From NCBI GenBank assembly GCA_963383645.1, contig OY726559.1, positions 119,435,405 through 119,499,404 of the forward strand: 64,000 bases of DNA, in the 5' to 3' direction. This document shows positions 11,136-22,609 of this stretch, in pieces (positions within the stretch are counted from its first letter, which is position 1; each line of letters opens with the position of its first letter). Both the position numbers and the translations under genes were made by a program. Below the pieces are notes generated by a model. That model searched no databases. It was not told where the DNA came from and worked only from the letters and a program-made list of their open reading frames with translations. Source of the DNA: Muscardinus avellanarius. Its lineage: Eukaryota; Chordata; Mammalia; Rodentia; Gliridae.

Positions 11136-11335
11136 CATGGTGGCCCATGACTGAAATCCCAGCACTTGGAAGACTGAGACAGTAGGTTAGCAAGACTTAG
11201 TACACCCTTCGCTATTTAGTGAGACTCTCAGTAACTTAGTAAGGGCCTGTCTCAGAATAAAAAATGAACAGCTGTGGGTATCGCTTGGAGGTAGAATGGT
11301 CCTGTGTTCAATCCCTAATATATAAAAAAAAAAAC
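11136..11335 (+). mobile_element. Dimeric B1/ID-type SINE
   Basis: Sense copy starting TTAGGCATGGTGGCCCATGAC, with the ID-like end GCTTGGAGGTAGAATGG...GTTCAATCCCTAATA and an A-tail. Confidence 0.75.
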
Positions 11336-12340
11336 CCTTATGTGGTGGTACTGATGGGGACACTTGTGAGAAGGAAACTGAGCACATGACCAAGGGCTGA
11401 GTGGAAATGATGGGCCACATAGAACATTTCAAGACGACTGCTTTGTATTGTTTAAGCAGGAAGGATTACTTTGATTTCCAAAAGAAGAAAAAAAGAAAAC
11501 AAGCAGAATATGGCAGGACAAAGAGTTGAAGAGCTGAGAAAAATACATTATCTTCACACATAGATGGAGACAAAGTACAAGATATGGGCCTGGGAACTTA
11601 GCACCCCATATAAGGAAGACTCCATAGAACAAAACCTATTGACGATCCCAGAGTCCAGGGTCATCAGCACTTCCCTCCACTGCATTCTCCTCAGAGGCAT
11701 GATGTTGTTCTCTATCTCTTCCCTCTTCTGTGTGCTTGCCATTAAAACTGACTGAAGCATTGCAATCAGAGGACATCTGCAGGTGTGTTTTTTTAAGTAG
11801 TTTAGGAGAAGAATCCATGACCCAGCGATCGAATGACCACCCAAAGCCACTACATAAACTGTTAAAAAAGAGATAGTGTGCCATGCCACTCTGATCTATG
11901 AAGAAATGTGGCCCCCCTTGGATGGATGTGCTTAATGGCATTTTCTGTATTCAACTGGCAAATGGAACATGACTTTTCTGTAATCACAATCAACAGAGAC
12001 TGGAGAACTGCATCTACTTGAGGCTTCTCCAGCCCTACCTGCTTTCTACCACAATACTGGTTCTCAGGTTCCAAGATTCTATATCCCTCCATGGCTCTCA
12101 TATCAAAACGGCTTGTTTCTCCAGGAAAAGGTAAAAACACTTGTCTCAACAATCTTTATACAATTGGGAACTAAACAGGATCCTTCATGCCTGCTTCTAC
12201 CATTTATTTAGGGAAAGTACTCCCCATATAACCTAAGCATTTCCCTGGACCCTATATACTGCTGCCAAATTCTATTACATCAAATTCTCTGTGAGTGACT
12301 TTATCCTTTCTCACAGTTCCCTCATGAACATTGCATATAT
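11336..12340. other. Intronic stretch, nothing recognised
   Basis: Unique-looking sequence. Two overlapping minus-strand open frames of about 100 codons occur at 11636-12152, but no family is recognisable and no flanking splice sites fit the exon array. Confidence 0.4.
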
Positions 12341-12354
12341 GAATGCTACAGCTA

Positions 12355-12420
12355 CCATGCAATATATATTGTCACCATTTTACAGATGACAAAACAAATC
12401 CAGGAAGGATAAATCACCCC
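12355..12420 (-). mobile_element. Possible MIR fragment
   Basis: The phrase CACCATTTTACAGATGACAAAAC resembles the conserved MIR core in antisense. Too short for certainty. Confidence 0.35.
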
Positions 12421-12776
12421 TTTTTCATAAAATGTCCACATGAGGGTACCTGGGAGACTTTCCTTGAAGACCAGGCTGCTTTCAATCTAATGATCTTTCT
12501 CTTGTCACACTCTCATTCCTGTGAGGATGCTCAACAATTGCTACCTGCTGTCCAGACGGCATGTTCCATCAGCCAGGAAGGCAAGAGTGAAATACTTTGG
12601 CCCCTCCCAGGACATTTCTTTTATGTCCTCCCACTGAAGTAGTCCTGATCTATCAATTCTTCAAATAAAATGTAAACAGCAAGAGAGCAGGTGCAAAGAT
12701 CAATTTTCTAGTGGAATTTCATGAAAGATGAGTTTGTGGGTCATTCCAGTTCATTTGGGATCTGTGGCTACCTCAC

Positions 12777-12991
12777 CTGGGCTAAACTTGTAAGTGAGGC
12801 ATTCTGCCAGCCCGCACCCCTCCTCAAGTTTATCTTTGTAGTCCTGCCACTGGAAGCTGTCATGCTCATCCTGGGTTAGGAGGTCCTTGAGAAGCTGCTT
12901 GACAAAGAAGGAGGCATCTCTCCCTTCCTGCAACTTCTGCCTTAACTGAGTCAAGTCTCGTGTCAGCACTTCAATTAGAAAATGAAATTCC
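12777..12991 (-). CDS. NBPF-type exon CC3' (second 215-bp copy)
   Basis: Exactly 215 bp, acceptor CCTACCTTAG and donor CCCAG|GTGAGGTAGCC. It reads EFHFLIEVLTRDLTQLRQKL, then QEGRDASFFVKQLLKDLLTQ and DEHDSFQWQDYKDKLEEGCG ending LAECLTYKFSP. The motif (R)(D/E)LTQLR.KL.EGRDAS...LLTQDE.D...GxxxxxxLEEGCxLA is the NBPF/PDE4DIP signature. It needs an upstream exon ending in phase 2 and leaves phase 1, like CC3, so CC3 and CC3' cannot be spliced to each other in frame. Confidence 0.8.
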
Positions 12992-13229
12992 CTAAGGTAG
13001 GACAGAAAGTAAAATTTATCATTAGAACTCACTTAATGACAGGTTTTTAGGGCTTTGACAGATATTTTAAATTAATGTCCCTTTCAAGTCTTCAAGACAG
13101 AATTCTAATATGCTTTGGGCAATTGTGCATACATCTTTTGCACTAACCAGTATAGCTCCTGGAAACAGAGCTCTTGTGGTTTCTTGAATATTGTGATATA
13201 TATTCAACATATTTTTCATAACGTATATA

Positions 13230-13232
13230 CAT

Positions 13233-13268
<36 letters not shown>
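13230..13268. repeat. (CA)n microsatellite
   Basis: About 18 CA units in the intron upstream of CC3'. Confidence 0.9.
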
Positions 13269-13270
<2 letters not shown>

Positions 13271-14163
13271 AACACACACTTTTTTCTTCTTTCGTTAGAA
13301 ATCTTTGCCAAAGTCGTCACATGAAGTATGTGCAAGCAGGTATGAATCTTACCCTGCCTCTTCACACTCAAAAACAGGATGGATGGAGGTTAGGAGTTTA
13401 GGAAATTCCCTGAAATTAATTCAGAGTAACCCTAACTACCAGAAAAAGCACAAACAACCAAGATAGGAGTGACGGTATCACTGGATGGGTGAACAACATT
13501 GGTAACATCAGTAGTTTGGCTTCATGCCTGTGGTCCCCTACTTCTCTCCATACTTTACCTGTCCTGATCATTGATTTGGAGCAGTGGTTCTATATCTTTG
13601 TACTCCATATTTTTACCATGGCCTGCAAATTCAGAAATGTCCAGTAAGATATAAAGTAGTTCTGTGTCACCCTATTTGGGCATAGTGACATAAACATTTA
13701 GGAAAATTCTTAGGATATATTGAGGAGACTGTATTGAGCAGTTGTATATCTTATCGGTAAGAAAATCACCTAGCTTGGTATTAAGATATTTCCAAACAAA
13801 CCTCTTTGACTTGATGAATGATTATCATGGCATGTTCTGTCTAAAATTGGGAAATAGTTCAAAATGTCTTCTGTCCCTAGATTTGAAATACTGGTCAAGC
13901 ATTCATCTCAACTTCTCCCATTGTGTCCTCCCTCCTGCCACAGAGCTGGTGCCCAACACAGATTCTATGTCGCACAGCTTCTACATAGAACCAATTTCTT
14001 TCTCTAAAATGTGGCTGGAAAGCCCTTAACCAAGCACCTCTACACATCTCAGCAAAACAAGGGACTAGCTTCCAAGTCAGCTTCTGCTGTATTACCCAGA
14101 AAAACCTCCACATGGAATGTATTTCTGTGTAAGCCAACATTCCCGTTACCAAGTTCCCCTATA

Positions 14164-14385
14164 TCTAATTTATTTATTTATCTTTTGTAGATCTGGGGAA
14201 GGAACCCAGAGGTATTTGTCCTGCAAGCTACACCCCATGCCCAATATTTATTCTCTATTTTGAAACAGGGTCTCGCTGAGTTGCAGAGGGCCTCACTAAG
14301 TAGCTGAGGCTGTCCGAGAATTGTGATCCTCTGGTCTCAGCCTCCCAAATGCTGCAATTACAAGCACACGCCACCACACCTGGCT
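14164..14385 (-). mobile_element. Dimeric B1/ID-type SINE
   Basis: Antisense full-length older variant with GGGTCTCGCTGAGTTGCAGAG and ending ACGCCACCACACCTGGC. It lies between the two CC3 exons. Confidence 0.8.
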
Positions 14386-14811
14386 ATCTAATTTCTTAGT
14401 CAACCCCACAGAGGACCTTAATCCCTTGCTGAAATGCATCAGGAAATGTTGCCCTGTTCATTGCATGTCACATGAGACATTTGTCACCATTTAACACATA
14501 AAGTTACAGAAATTTTAAAAGAATAAATCGATTGATTGCTCACTTATATTAAAGACAGTAATAAGAAGAGTGTCTGATAAACTCATTTTTTACCATAAAT
14601 TGTTCCTCTCAACAATTTGTTTCCTATACTTTCAAACTTGGGTGTTCATCTTTTGTCTTCCAGCCCAAGCAGTCTTAATCTTGTCAGGGCCCCAATTGTG
14701 GCAGGAAATGATAAATATGGAAAAATGTGTACTAATGTGGAGATGTGGCCATTCCTGCGAGCTGGGAACTTTGGAGCACCTTAGTGTAATCTGAGCCTGT
14801 GTCCATCTCAC

Positions 14812-15026
14812 CTGCACTGAGCTTGCAGACAATATCTTCTGCCAGCCTGTGTCCTTCAGCCAGTTGCTCTCGGTGGCTCTGCCCCTGGTGGCTGTCAGAG
14901 TCATCCTGGGTGAGGAGGTTCTTCAGATGATGGCTGAGAGATGAAGCGGCGTCTCTCCCTTCACGTAATTGCTGGCGTAACTGGGTCAGCTCGCGGGCTA
15001 GTTTAGGAATTAGGACATAGTACTTC
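14812..15026 (-). CDS. NBPF-type exon CC3
   Basis: A 215-bp exon, acceptor TTCCATAG and donor GTGCAG|GTGAGATGG. It reads KYYVLIPKLARELTQLRQQL, then REGRDAASSLSHHLKNLLTQ and DDSDSHQGQSHREQLAEGHR ending LAEDIVCKLSA. This is the best NBPF match in the window (human: [39 protein letters not shown], then QGQDLQEQLAEGCRLA). The strong heptad pattern suggests a coiled coil. Entry phase suits either a 103-bp CC2 exon or a 52-bp Olduvai exon (the neighbour at 15372). Exit phase suits CC2' or a short Olduvai exon. Confidence 0.88.
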
Positions 15027-15371
15027 CTATGGAAGGTAGAAGGGAAAACAGAGCGAAGTGGTGCCATGATGTGTGATAAGGATGTTGAGAGTAGTTTCTC
15101 TGAGTAAATTTGAGAGGAGACCTTCAAGCAAAGTTCTGAATTATTTTTGATGCCAGATATCCATGAACAGTTAGAGATCACCTGACTTTAATTATAGGTA
15201 ATTTGAGATATGCATAAAGAAAGCAACACACTTTGGAGACATACTTTGTGACTGGTTGGTAAGGCAAAATGGGTATGTATATTTCAGCAGAACTGATTTT
15301 GTTAAGGATTTGAGGATAAAATCTCCACAGCACACTAGGTGCCATGAGTAGTCCTTGACTATCAAACATAC

Positions 15372-15423
15372 CTGGAGGCCTTAGGCTCTTGTGATTTTTC
15401 ATCTTCACAGTCTTTTTTGTTTT
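15372..15423 (-). CDS. Olduvai short exon preceding CC3
   Basis: A 52-bp exon with acceptor ATTTGCAG and donor CTCCAG|GTATGTTTG. It reads NKKDCEDEKSQEPKAS. It is followed after about 350 bp by CC3, to which it splices in frame (AG plus G gives Arg). The counterpart is the exon cut by the left window edge, so a further CC3 may lie outside. Confidence 0.75.
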
Positions 15424-16471
15424 CTGCAAATCAAATCAGATGGAAATGGTCACATTACATCATTCTTGCTGTACACATTTGTAAACAAAGGGGTATAAAT
15501 GTTTTGGTGTAAAATAGGCTATTACAAGTGGAACCTAAAGAAAGCATCAGAATATGTCCTAGGAGAAAGAACTCGCCTCAATTTTCTGAGTCATTGAGTC
15601 CTGAGCTCTTGTTGTGATAGAACTTCAATATGCATCCAACTCCTGAACATCAGAAAAGTCAGGAGGACACATCTTCCAATTCATTCAGGACTTTGCCTTC
15701 TAGAATTTTTGCTGCAACTTGCCTTAACAGCAACCTCATTCATTTTGGGTTCAGTTGAAAACAATCACTGAAATTATATTTAAGTGAAATACACAAACTT
15801 TTACAAAGAAAGAAAGCCTGGGTTCTCCCTAAAGCACAAAACCTTGGACGTTCACGGATGTTGGGAGAACCAGAATGCTGTCTTGCCTTCAGAAAAATTC
15901 CATAGAAGGGCAGTGGTAGTGTGCGAGAGTTTGAGTAGTCAGAACTACTCATATAGGAGAAAACCAGGAAATCAGGAGAGACCCGGGAGCTCAGCGTGGA
16001 GAAATTAGGATACAGCCTCCAGAAATACATATAAGTTTACTGTTAAACTTGGATAAGCTGACACATTCAAGGAACACTATTGAGAAATGGCATTCATCAA
16101 GACGGTTGGAGAAGATGTGAGACATCCCATTGTAAAACAAGAAAACAGTACATTGCAGACATGATGTATACATGTGGAGAAAATATCAGGAATTTCCAAC
16201 TTACCTTCACTCTCCTACCTTGGCTTTCATTCCATGTTCTGAGTTTGCTAGTGAGTGGGAAGGAGAGAAAGGTGTCGCTTGGAACTAAGAAGAATTTGAA
16301 TGACCTGACCCACCTGAGGTCAGGTTCTAGAGTGTGACTCAAACTAATGTGTCTCTACAGGACCTGCCTGCAGAGAGGCTTCTCTACCCACACAGAGTGC
16401 TAGATTTAAAAAACAAAAAGGCTACCTGTAAAACCCAGACAGGTTTATTCTCTTCATCATGGCATACGTAC

Positions 16472-16709
16472 CAGCCACATCTAAAACAGAGGAAACCAAG
16501 TACTCCTCACATATGAAGTCTGGACTGACGGTAGCTTGAAAAGAATCAGACAAGTCAAGGCAAGTGGAATTAACCAAATACATCTCATCCAGTGAATATA
16601 TCAACTCTTCATCCAATTCTTTATCTTCATGACAACTGAAATTAACCAAATACATATTATCCAATGAGTATGCCAACTCTTTACTCAATTCTTCATATCT
16701 GGCAGATCC
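16472..16709 (-). pseudogene. Olduvai long exon, unit 2, internally duplicated and frameshifted
   Basis: Acceptor GTAAAGCAG and donor GTACGTATG bound 238 bp, versus 167 bp in unit 1. The difference is an internal tandem duplication of 72 nt (24 codons) minus 1 nt. The repeated element reads KELAYSLDNMYLVNFSCHED then KELDEELIYSLDEMYLVNST. The rest (LDLSDSFQATVSPDFICEEY followed by LVSSVLDVAG) matches unit 1. The single missing base near the 5' edge (before TTGAGTAAAGAG) puts the exon in phase 0 on entry, whereas the upstream 52-bp exon leaves phase 2. That junction gives a stop about eight codons in. Either the exon is dead or skipped, or it is entered from an unseen exon. Confidence 0.75.
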
Positions 16710-17144
16710 CTGCTTTACAAGTTAGGAAAGGACCCAAGAATGTTCAACAGTGCAATGCTGGCGTCTCAAATCCTCTCCTGCTCCTCATTGGAGCTTCACG
16801 GAGAGGCCACTGAGGCCTCTGTGTAGAGCAGCATAGTGTGGCAGTCCCTTCACAGAGGAGGAACAAAACAATCTTCTCTGACTAGAGCAGAGTATGACTG
16901 TCTTGTGAGTTCGAGAAGGGCAGTGGGTGGAACATGGCAACAGGTGCCTAGGGCAATAGTTATGTAACATGCTGAGAGAAAAAGGCTCAGCTCTTCCTCT
17001 TGGGTCTAGGTAAGCTATGCATACAATAAGAAACACAACACTTGCTACAACTGCAGCAACACACTTTAGACACACATTTTGTGGCTGGCTGTTTGAATGA
17101 AGTGGATATGTATAGTCAGAAGATTTGTTTCTTGCTAATAAAAC

Positions 17145-18000
17145 TTTTATTTTCAGTATACTTTCATTTATACGATATAATTATAATCCATAATGAGGTT
17201 CAGACAGATAGGAACATTCATACATGCAGCACTAAGTATGTTTCTATCTGCACCACACCCCCTCCGTCCCATGAAAATATTACTGAAATCATATTGATAA
17301 TTTTGTAAAAGCACATAATACCATTTTATAGTTATTTTATCAAGCTATAATCTCCCACCAATCCTCTCCATAAACTCCCTTAAACACTCTACTAAATACT
17401 CTCCTCTTTTATCCAAAATTGATTTTTTTTGTGGTACTGAGGGTGGAACCCAGGGGCTTTTCTACCCCTGGGCTATACTCCCAGACCTATTTTATACTTT
17501 ATTTGAAAGCAGGGTCTCACTAAGTTGCTGAGAACCTCACTCAGTAGCTGAGGCTGCCTTCGAACCTGTGCAATCCTCCTGTTTCAGTCTTCCAAGAGCT
17601 GGGACTATAAGTGTGCACCACCATGCCCGGGTCCAAAAATGGATTTTGTCACCCCAATTCCAAATTTTATGTAGTTTATCCCTATGTAGCTTATCCATAT
17701 AACGGTTCATTTTCTGAGATTTGCTACTTGTTTGTATCATAATTTTCTTTACCTTAATCATTTTTCCAATGTATCACACCATTGTGTTCTTTATAAGCTA
17801 GGTAAAATTTCACTGTGTGCATATACAATAGGTTTGTAATATATTCATTTGTTGATGGACACCTAGACTTATTCCATAATTTTGCTATTGTAAATTGTAC
17901 TTCTGCAAACACTGATAAGTATGTATCACTGCAATATTCTGAATTTAAATCCTTTGCAATGATACCCATATTCAAAGAACTTTACAAAAGTTATACTAAA
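17145..18000 (-). mobile_element. L1 3' region fragment, unit 2 copy
   Basis: Antisense L1 3' region, the duplicate of 1860-2460, interrupted by the SINE at 17428-17633. The part at 17800-17960 matches the ORF2 C-terminal/3' UTR junction. Confidence 0.7.
17428..17633 (-). mobile_element. Dimeric B1/ID-type SINE
   Basis: Antisense full-length copy, GTGGTACTGAGGGTGGAACCC to CACCACCATGCCCGGG, inserted in the L1 fragment of unit 2 only. It is therefore younger than the duplication. Confidence 0.85.
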
Positions 18001-18002
18001 AG

Positions 18003-18215
18003 CTGAACGTGGTGGCATATACTTGTAATCTCAGCATTTGGAGTGCTGAGACTGGAGGATCGCAGTTCAAGGCCAGCCTCAGCTACTACTTAGTGAGGCC
18101 CTTTGCAACTCAGTGAGACCCTGTTTCAAATAACAAATAAAAATTAGGGCTGGGGATATAGCTTGGATGTAGACTGTCCTAGTTTTCCAAGCCAAATACT
18201 GCAAAAAAAAAAAGT
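18003..18215 (+). mobile_element. Dimeric B1/ID-type SINE
   Basis: Sense copy starting GCTGAACGTGGTGGCATATAC and ending in an A-run. It is absent from unit 1. Confidence 0.8.
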
Positions 18216-18309
18216 TATACTAAGAAAGTTGATGTGTTTTGGCCTATGATTTGCAGCTGAAGTCTCCATATCACTCTAGTTACCATTAAAACTACTTTAT
18301 TAGTGTTAC

Positions 18310-18361
18310 CTGGGGTCCCTTGGGTCTTGCCTTTCTTCATCCTTACAATCAGTTATGCTAT
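18310..18361 (-). CDS. Olduvai short exon, unit 2
   Basis: A 52-bp exon, acceptor TTTATTTCCAG and donor CCCCAG|GTAACACT. It reads SITDCKDEERQDPRDP. LINK (19871-20013) joins it in frame (G plus AT). Paired with 2564-2615 in unit 1, where an extra CC1' exon separates LINK' from the short exon. Confidence 0.75.
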
Positions 18362-19596
18362 CTGGAAATAAAATAAGAAAGGGCAAGTCACATTACCCTG
18401 TGCCTAGATTACACACTGACATCACAGGAGTATAATTATTCCTCTGATAAATATATTGCCAAAGAAACATAGTGGATGCATTACGATATAACCTGTGAGA
18501 AGGGTATTGCCTCATTTTTTCTAAGCCACTGAGTTCTGAGGTCCTGTTCTGGTAGAATGTCAATATATACCTCCCTCCTTAAAAAAAAAAAAAAAAAGCC
18601 AAACATATATTTTTCCCCAGAGATTATGGGGACCTTGCCTGTATTTCTAGAATGTTTTGCTGATAATGACCTTCAAAGAATCTAAGCTTGATGTCAGTTT
18701 AATTGAGAATAAACACCAAGATTATCCTTAGGTGGAATATTCAGACTCTCAAGGAAAGGCACTCTTGGTGCACTCTAGGGAAAAGGAGCCTTGGGTCTTC
18801 ATGGAGGTTGGCGGTGCAGTAAAAACATACCTTACGACCCATTCCAAGCCCTGTGCTAATTAATCACAAGGATATAAGCATCCTTGGTGTGAGAAAGAGG
18901 TATTATGAGAAGCATACTCAAGAAAGTGTCCCTGGGTAAATTGTCCCTTACTTGGTCAGGACACCATCTTTTCTGAATCTGGCAATCAGTTCTTTATTCC
19001 AGCAACCTGGGATACTGCGAACAATGAATTTCTAGAAAGCTTTCTGTAATACTCAACCCTTCCTGGTTGAGTATTCTGGTTTTCAGTGGAGTTGAGATTA
19101 TACACTGAGAATAACTTGATGGATGGAATCTATAAACCCCAAAGAGGCAACACCCTTCATTTTCAGAGAGAAAAGGGTAATTTCCGTTTAAGAAGGTAGA
19201 GAGTTCCAGATACCATGCAACAACATCAGGAATAAGTGCAGACACATTTGAGAGCTGACACTATCCTGGTAGATACATGGCACCTTATCACATGTGTAAT
19301 ATCACATGTGTAAGACAACTTAGAAGAGAGACAGCGGCTTGGAGGAAAGGAAACAGGACAGCCAAGAGCATTAGCCCATTTGGATAGTTTCTCATGCTCA
19401 ACGCACACCTATTACTTAGAAGTAAATATCAGCGAGAGCATTTCAGAAGAGATCAGCTGTCCAAGGTTAAGAGTGTAAGTTCATGTAGATCCTTGCTCGG
19501 AGCCTGCATTAGAGTAACAGTGATGTTCACCACTCTGAACTGGCCATTGCATACATAGAATCATAGATGCTATGAGTGTAGTTGGGTGTTTTTTTC

Positions 19597-19793
19597 TTAT
19601 ATTGAGGATTTATCCTAGGGGCAGTTTACCTCTGAGCCACACCCACATTCCTATATTATTTCTCATTTTGAAGCAGGGTCTCACTAAATTGCTGAAGGTT
19701 TCTCTAAATTGCTGAGGGTGATTTTGAACCTGTGATCTTTCAGTCCCAATTTCCCCAATACTGAGATTACAGGTGTTGGGCACCATGCCCTGC
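19597..19793 (-). mobile_element. SINE remnant, old
   Basis: Diverged antisense copy. Its second half corresponds to the fragment at 7098-7230. Confidence 0.6.
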
Positions 19794-19870
19794 TGCACAA
19801 TTTTCATCACCCTCCCGCTCCATGCAGTACTTCCGAGCTGTGTCTGGAGAAGAGGAAGCTTTATGCTTAC

Positions 19871-20013
19871 CCAACAGGTCAGCACAGGTGAAGGGAGGTT
19901 GGTGAATGTCAAGCATTTCAGAGTCACTCAAGGAAGTCTTATGGGCACCATCTAAAGCATCCTGCTGGGCTTCTACTACTTTCTCCTCCTCCTCCTTTCT
20001 GTCTTTATTTATC
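19871..20013 (-). CDS. NBPF-type linker exon LINK (short form)
   Basis: Acceptor ATCCTGCCAG and donor TTGG|GTAAGCAT give 143 bp. It reads INKDRKEEEEKVVEAQQDAL followed by DGAHKTSLSDSEMLDIHQPP and FTCADLL. The stretch AHKTSLSDSE..DIHQPP is shared with LINK'. It leaves phase 1, which would join CC1 (giving LL-V-PSSTSPATDV) as in human NBPF, but the next exon here is the short Olduvai exon, which also fits. The long-form donor used by LINK' is mutated here (CTCGGAAGT). Confidence 0.7.
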
Positions 20014-20573
20014 CTGGCAGGATAAAGAACACAAATCAAGAAGGATTACTTAGGATATTCCCTAGTGGTCCTGATACAGGCCTAAGTCTCCCAGAAGATA
20101 TAGGGTACTCCCTCCAAGGAGGAGGAAAATAATCCTCCTAGATTGAGGGCACAGCACAGCTGCTTTGTGTCAGGAGACAGAAGGTTGTGCACAGTGCACT
20201 TCCCCATCAATGAGCTAATGAGGAAGGAACCTCAACTCCCACTGTAGAATACAATCTTGACATGCAGTACACTCAGACAAACTTTAACAATGGCTCAACC
20301 TTACATATAAAATGCATTAACTCTTATACAATCAGAAGAGCAAAACATCCTGAGACATGGTACAGTCCAAGAGATCTTGGTAAATTCCAAGACTTTTTAC
20401 ATTTTGCCACATGATTCAATTTGGAAAATGAGGTATGATTAAGTCCTTTGCTATGAAATCCCTGCCAGCAAACTAAGGTCAATTATACAGAAACCATGTA
20501 TGCATCTCATCCTTAACTGACCCAAACAAGAGAGAAGAGGTAGATTCTGTGAGATTTAAAAGTTGACATCTGA

Positions 20574-20618
20574 AGCCGGGCGTGGTGGCACACGCTTGTA
20601 ACCCTGCACTTGGGAGCC
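20574..20618 (+). mobile_element. Truncated SINE start
   Basis: GAAGCCGGGCGTGGTGGCACA followed by only about 25 more bp of SINE, then unrelated sequence. The deletion joins it to sequence just downstream of exon CC2. The full copy is in unit 1 at 7851-8030. Confidence 0.75.
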
Positions 20619-20716
20619 CTTCTGGCTCAAGTTAGCTCTTAGTTCTTCCAGCCGAGCTGCCCCACTTCAGAGATTCACATACTGTCCCCCAACTGTGCTG
20701 TTCAGGGCCCACTTAC

Positions 20717-20819
20717 CTGAGCTTCTCAGCTAAGGTTAGCTTGTCTGCCAGCTCCTCCTCCTTGGGCTGAAACTTCTCACCCAGCACAGATGCAATGATA
20801 GCTTTGTACTTCTCGCACT
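20717..20819 (-). CDS. NBPF-type exon CC2
   Basis: A 103-bp exon, acceptor CTTTCTGTAG and donor CTCAG|GTAAGTGGGC. It reads CEKYKAIIASVLGEKFQPKE followed by EELADKLTLAEKL. With the last base of CC1 the junction is ...LQKY-K-CEKYK, in frame. Its exit phase fits CC3 or LINK. The usual CC3 partner is missing between this exon and LINK, only about 700 bp away, apparently by deletion. Confidence 0.8.
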
Positions 20820-20999
20820 CTACAGAAAGACATGCAGGCTTGCCTCAGTGCACAGCTGGATGCCTGTCTATGGGTACTGCCTTTAGAGGGGAGGGCAGAA
20901 TCGATCCCAAGGATGAAAGGAACTCAGGCCCACTCTTTATGCAGAAGCTTCTACATCTTGAAATCTTCCCAACACATGGCATTTGATTACCTCTAAATT

Positions 21000-21640
21000 T
21001 ATTTTTTTTTAATTTTTTTATTGGTGCATTATATTCAAACATCATATTGGGGTAAAAAACTTGTGTGTACAAACATGTACTCATCACCGATTTAACCCCT
21101 ACCCAATTCCCACCCCATTCCCTCCCCGTCCCTCCCTCCCTTGCTTGGCTTAGTGATTGACTTCGATATGTTTAAGTACATTGTGTGTTTTAGAGATTTT
21201 CCTCTTTCCCCCTCCTTTCTCCTCATTTAGATTGTCTTGTTTGCTCCTCTATAGGATTTCCTCTTTCAGGAGTTCCTCCTATGACCCATTTCTCCCTAAC
21301 TCTCACATATTAGGGAAAGCATCTGATTTCTTACTTTTTGTGACTGACTAATCTCACTTAGCATAATGTCCTCCAGTTCCACCCATTTCCCTGAAAATGA
21401 TGTAGTTGAGTTTTTTTGATGGCTGAGTAAAATTCCATTGTGTACATATCCCACAGTTTTGTAATCCATTCATCTGTTGATGGACATCTTGGCTGGTTCC
21501 ATAGTTTGGCTATGGTGAATTGGGCAGCTATGACCATAGATACACATGCATTAGTTTGGTAGTTTGGTTTCTTTTCTTTTGGGTAGATACCCAACAGTGG
21601 TATTGCTGGATCAAATGATAGATTTGTTCCCGTTCTTCTG
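21000..21640 (-). mobile_element. L1 3' end, young-looking
   Basis: Antisense L1 3' terminus with a T-run at the plus-strand start. It continues through the 3' UTR into the last part of ORF2 (GGTAGATACCCAACAGTGGTA region). It interrupts the unit 2 copy of the intron: 20830-20990 and 21645-21880 match 9540-9720 and 9720-9990 of unit 1 on either side. Confidence 0.85.
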
Positions 21641-22049
21641 GTACCTCTAAATTTAAAACTGAGTAAAGTTCAAAGATCCATAATATATCAAGGCAAGGTA
21701 AATCAACTGTATTTGTCAGAATTGGATTCACATCCCCAAAGGGATGACTCTGAACAGTGGGCCATGGCAAGCACCAAGGCTTACAGCCACCTAAGTACTG
21801 CACACAGATGCACATAAAGGACTGACTCCCTGAGACTACAGGACTTTTAAGAATGAGCAAGTACCTCCACAAGAAAATGCTTATTTGGATTCACGTGTAT
21901 AAAGAAGATGTAAACCATGAGGACCTGAAGGAAATAGACCCAACACTAGAAAAGTTTTGTCAAAGTAGAAGGAATATATATGGTCCTAACACTAAACTTT
22001 CTTGTGATGTGAGACTAAAATTAAATAAGTATATTGTTAGAAAAGAAGC

Positions 22050-22495
22050 CATGGAGCCGGGTGTGGTGGCGCCCACTGGTAATCCCAGCGCATGGGAGGC
22101 TGAGACAGGAGGATAACACAGGTTCGAAGCCAGCTTCGTCTACTGAGTGAAGTTCTCAGCAACTTAGTGAAACCCTGTTTGCAAATAAAATATAAAAATA
22201 GGGGATGAGTAGGGGGAAGAAGGAAATTCTCTAAAACACACAATGTACTTAAACATATTGAAGTACACCACTAAGCCAAGCAAGGGAAAGAGGGATGGGG
22301 AGGGAACTGGGGAAACATTAAATCGGTGATGTGTACATGTATGTACACACAAGGTTTTTACCCCAATATGAAGTATGAATATAATGCTCTAATAAAAATT
22401 TAAAAAGGAAAAAGAAAAAAAGAAAACAAAACCATACAAAAATAATATTTCTGGGAATATAGCCCAGATGTAGAAAAACCCTTGAACCACCACCA
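22050..22495 (+). mobile_element. Young SINE split by an L1 3' end
   Basis: The SINE head (GAGCCGGGTGTGGTGGCGCCC to about 22205) and the SINE tail (GGGAATATAGCCCAGATGTAG...CCACCACCAAAAA, about 22440-22495) are separated by the L1 3' end at 22213-22400. A long A-run follows. Confidence 0.75.
22213..22400 (+). mobile_element. L1 3' terminus inserted in SINE
   Basis: Purine-rich GGGAAAGAGGGATGGGGAGGG tract, GTGTACATGTATGTACACAC, CCCCAATATGAAGTATGAATA and CTCTAATAAAAATT tail. Confidence 0.8.
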
Positions 22496-22609
22496 AAAAA
22501 AAAAAAAAAAAAAAAAAAAAGCAGCCATGGAAGCATGAGCTATCAGTGTTTACTCTGTGTCAGGCACTACTTACTGTAGGACCTTGATGAGAATTAGCTC
22601 TTTGTTCTT

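Noticed and set aside
11636..12152. Two overlapping minus-strand open frames of about 100 codons between CC3' and CC2'
   Set aside because: No similarity to NBPF exon types, no matching acceptor/donor pair with the array's phases, and no counterpart in unit 2.
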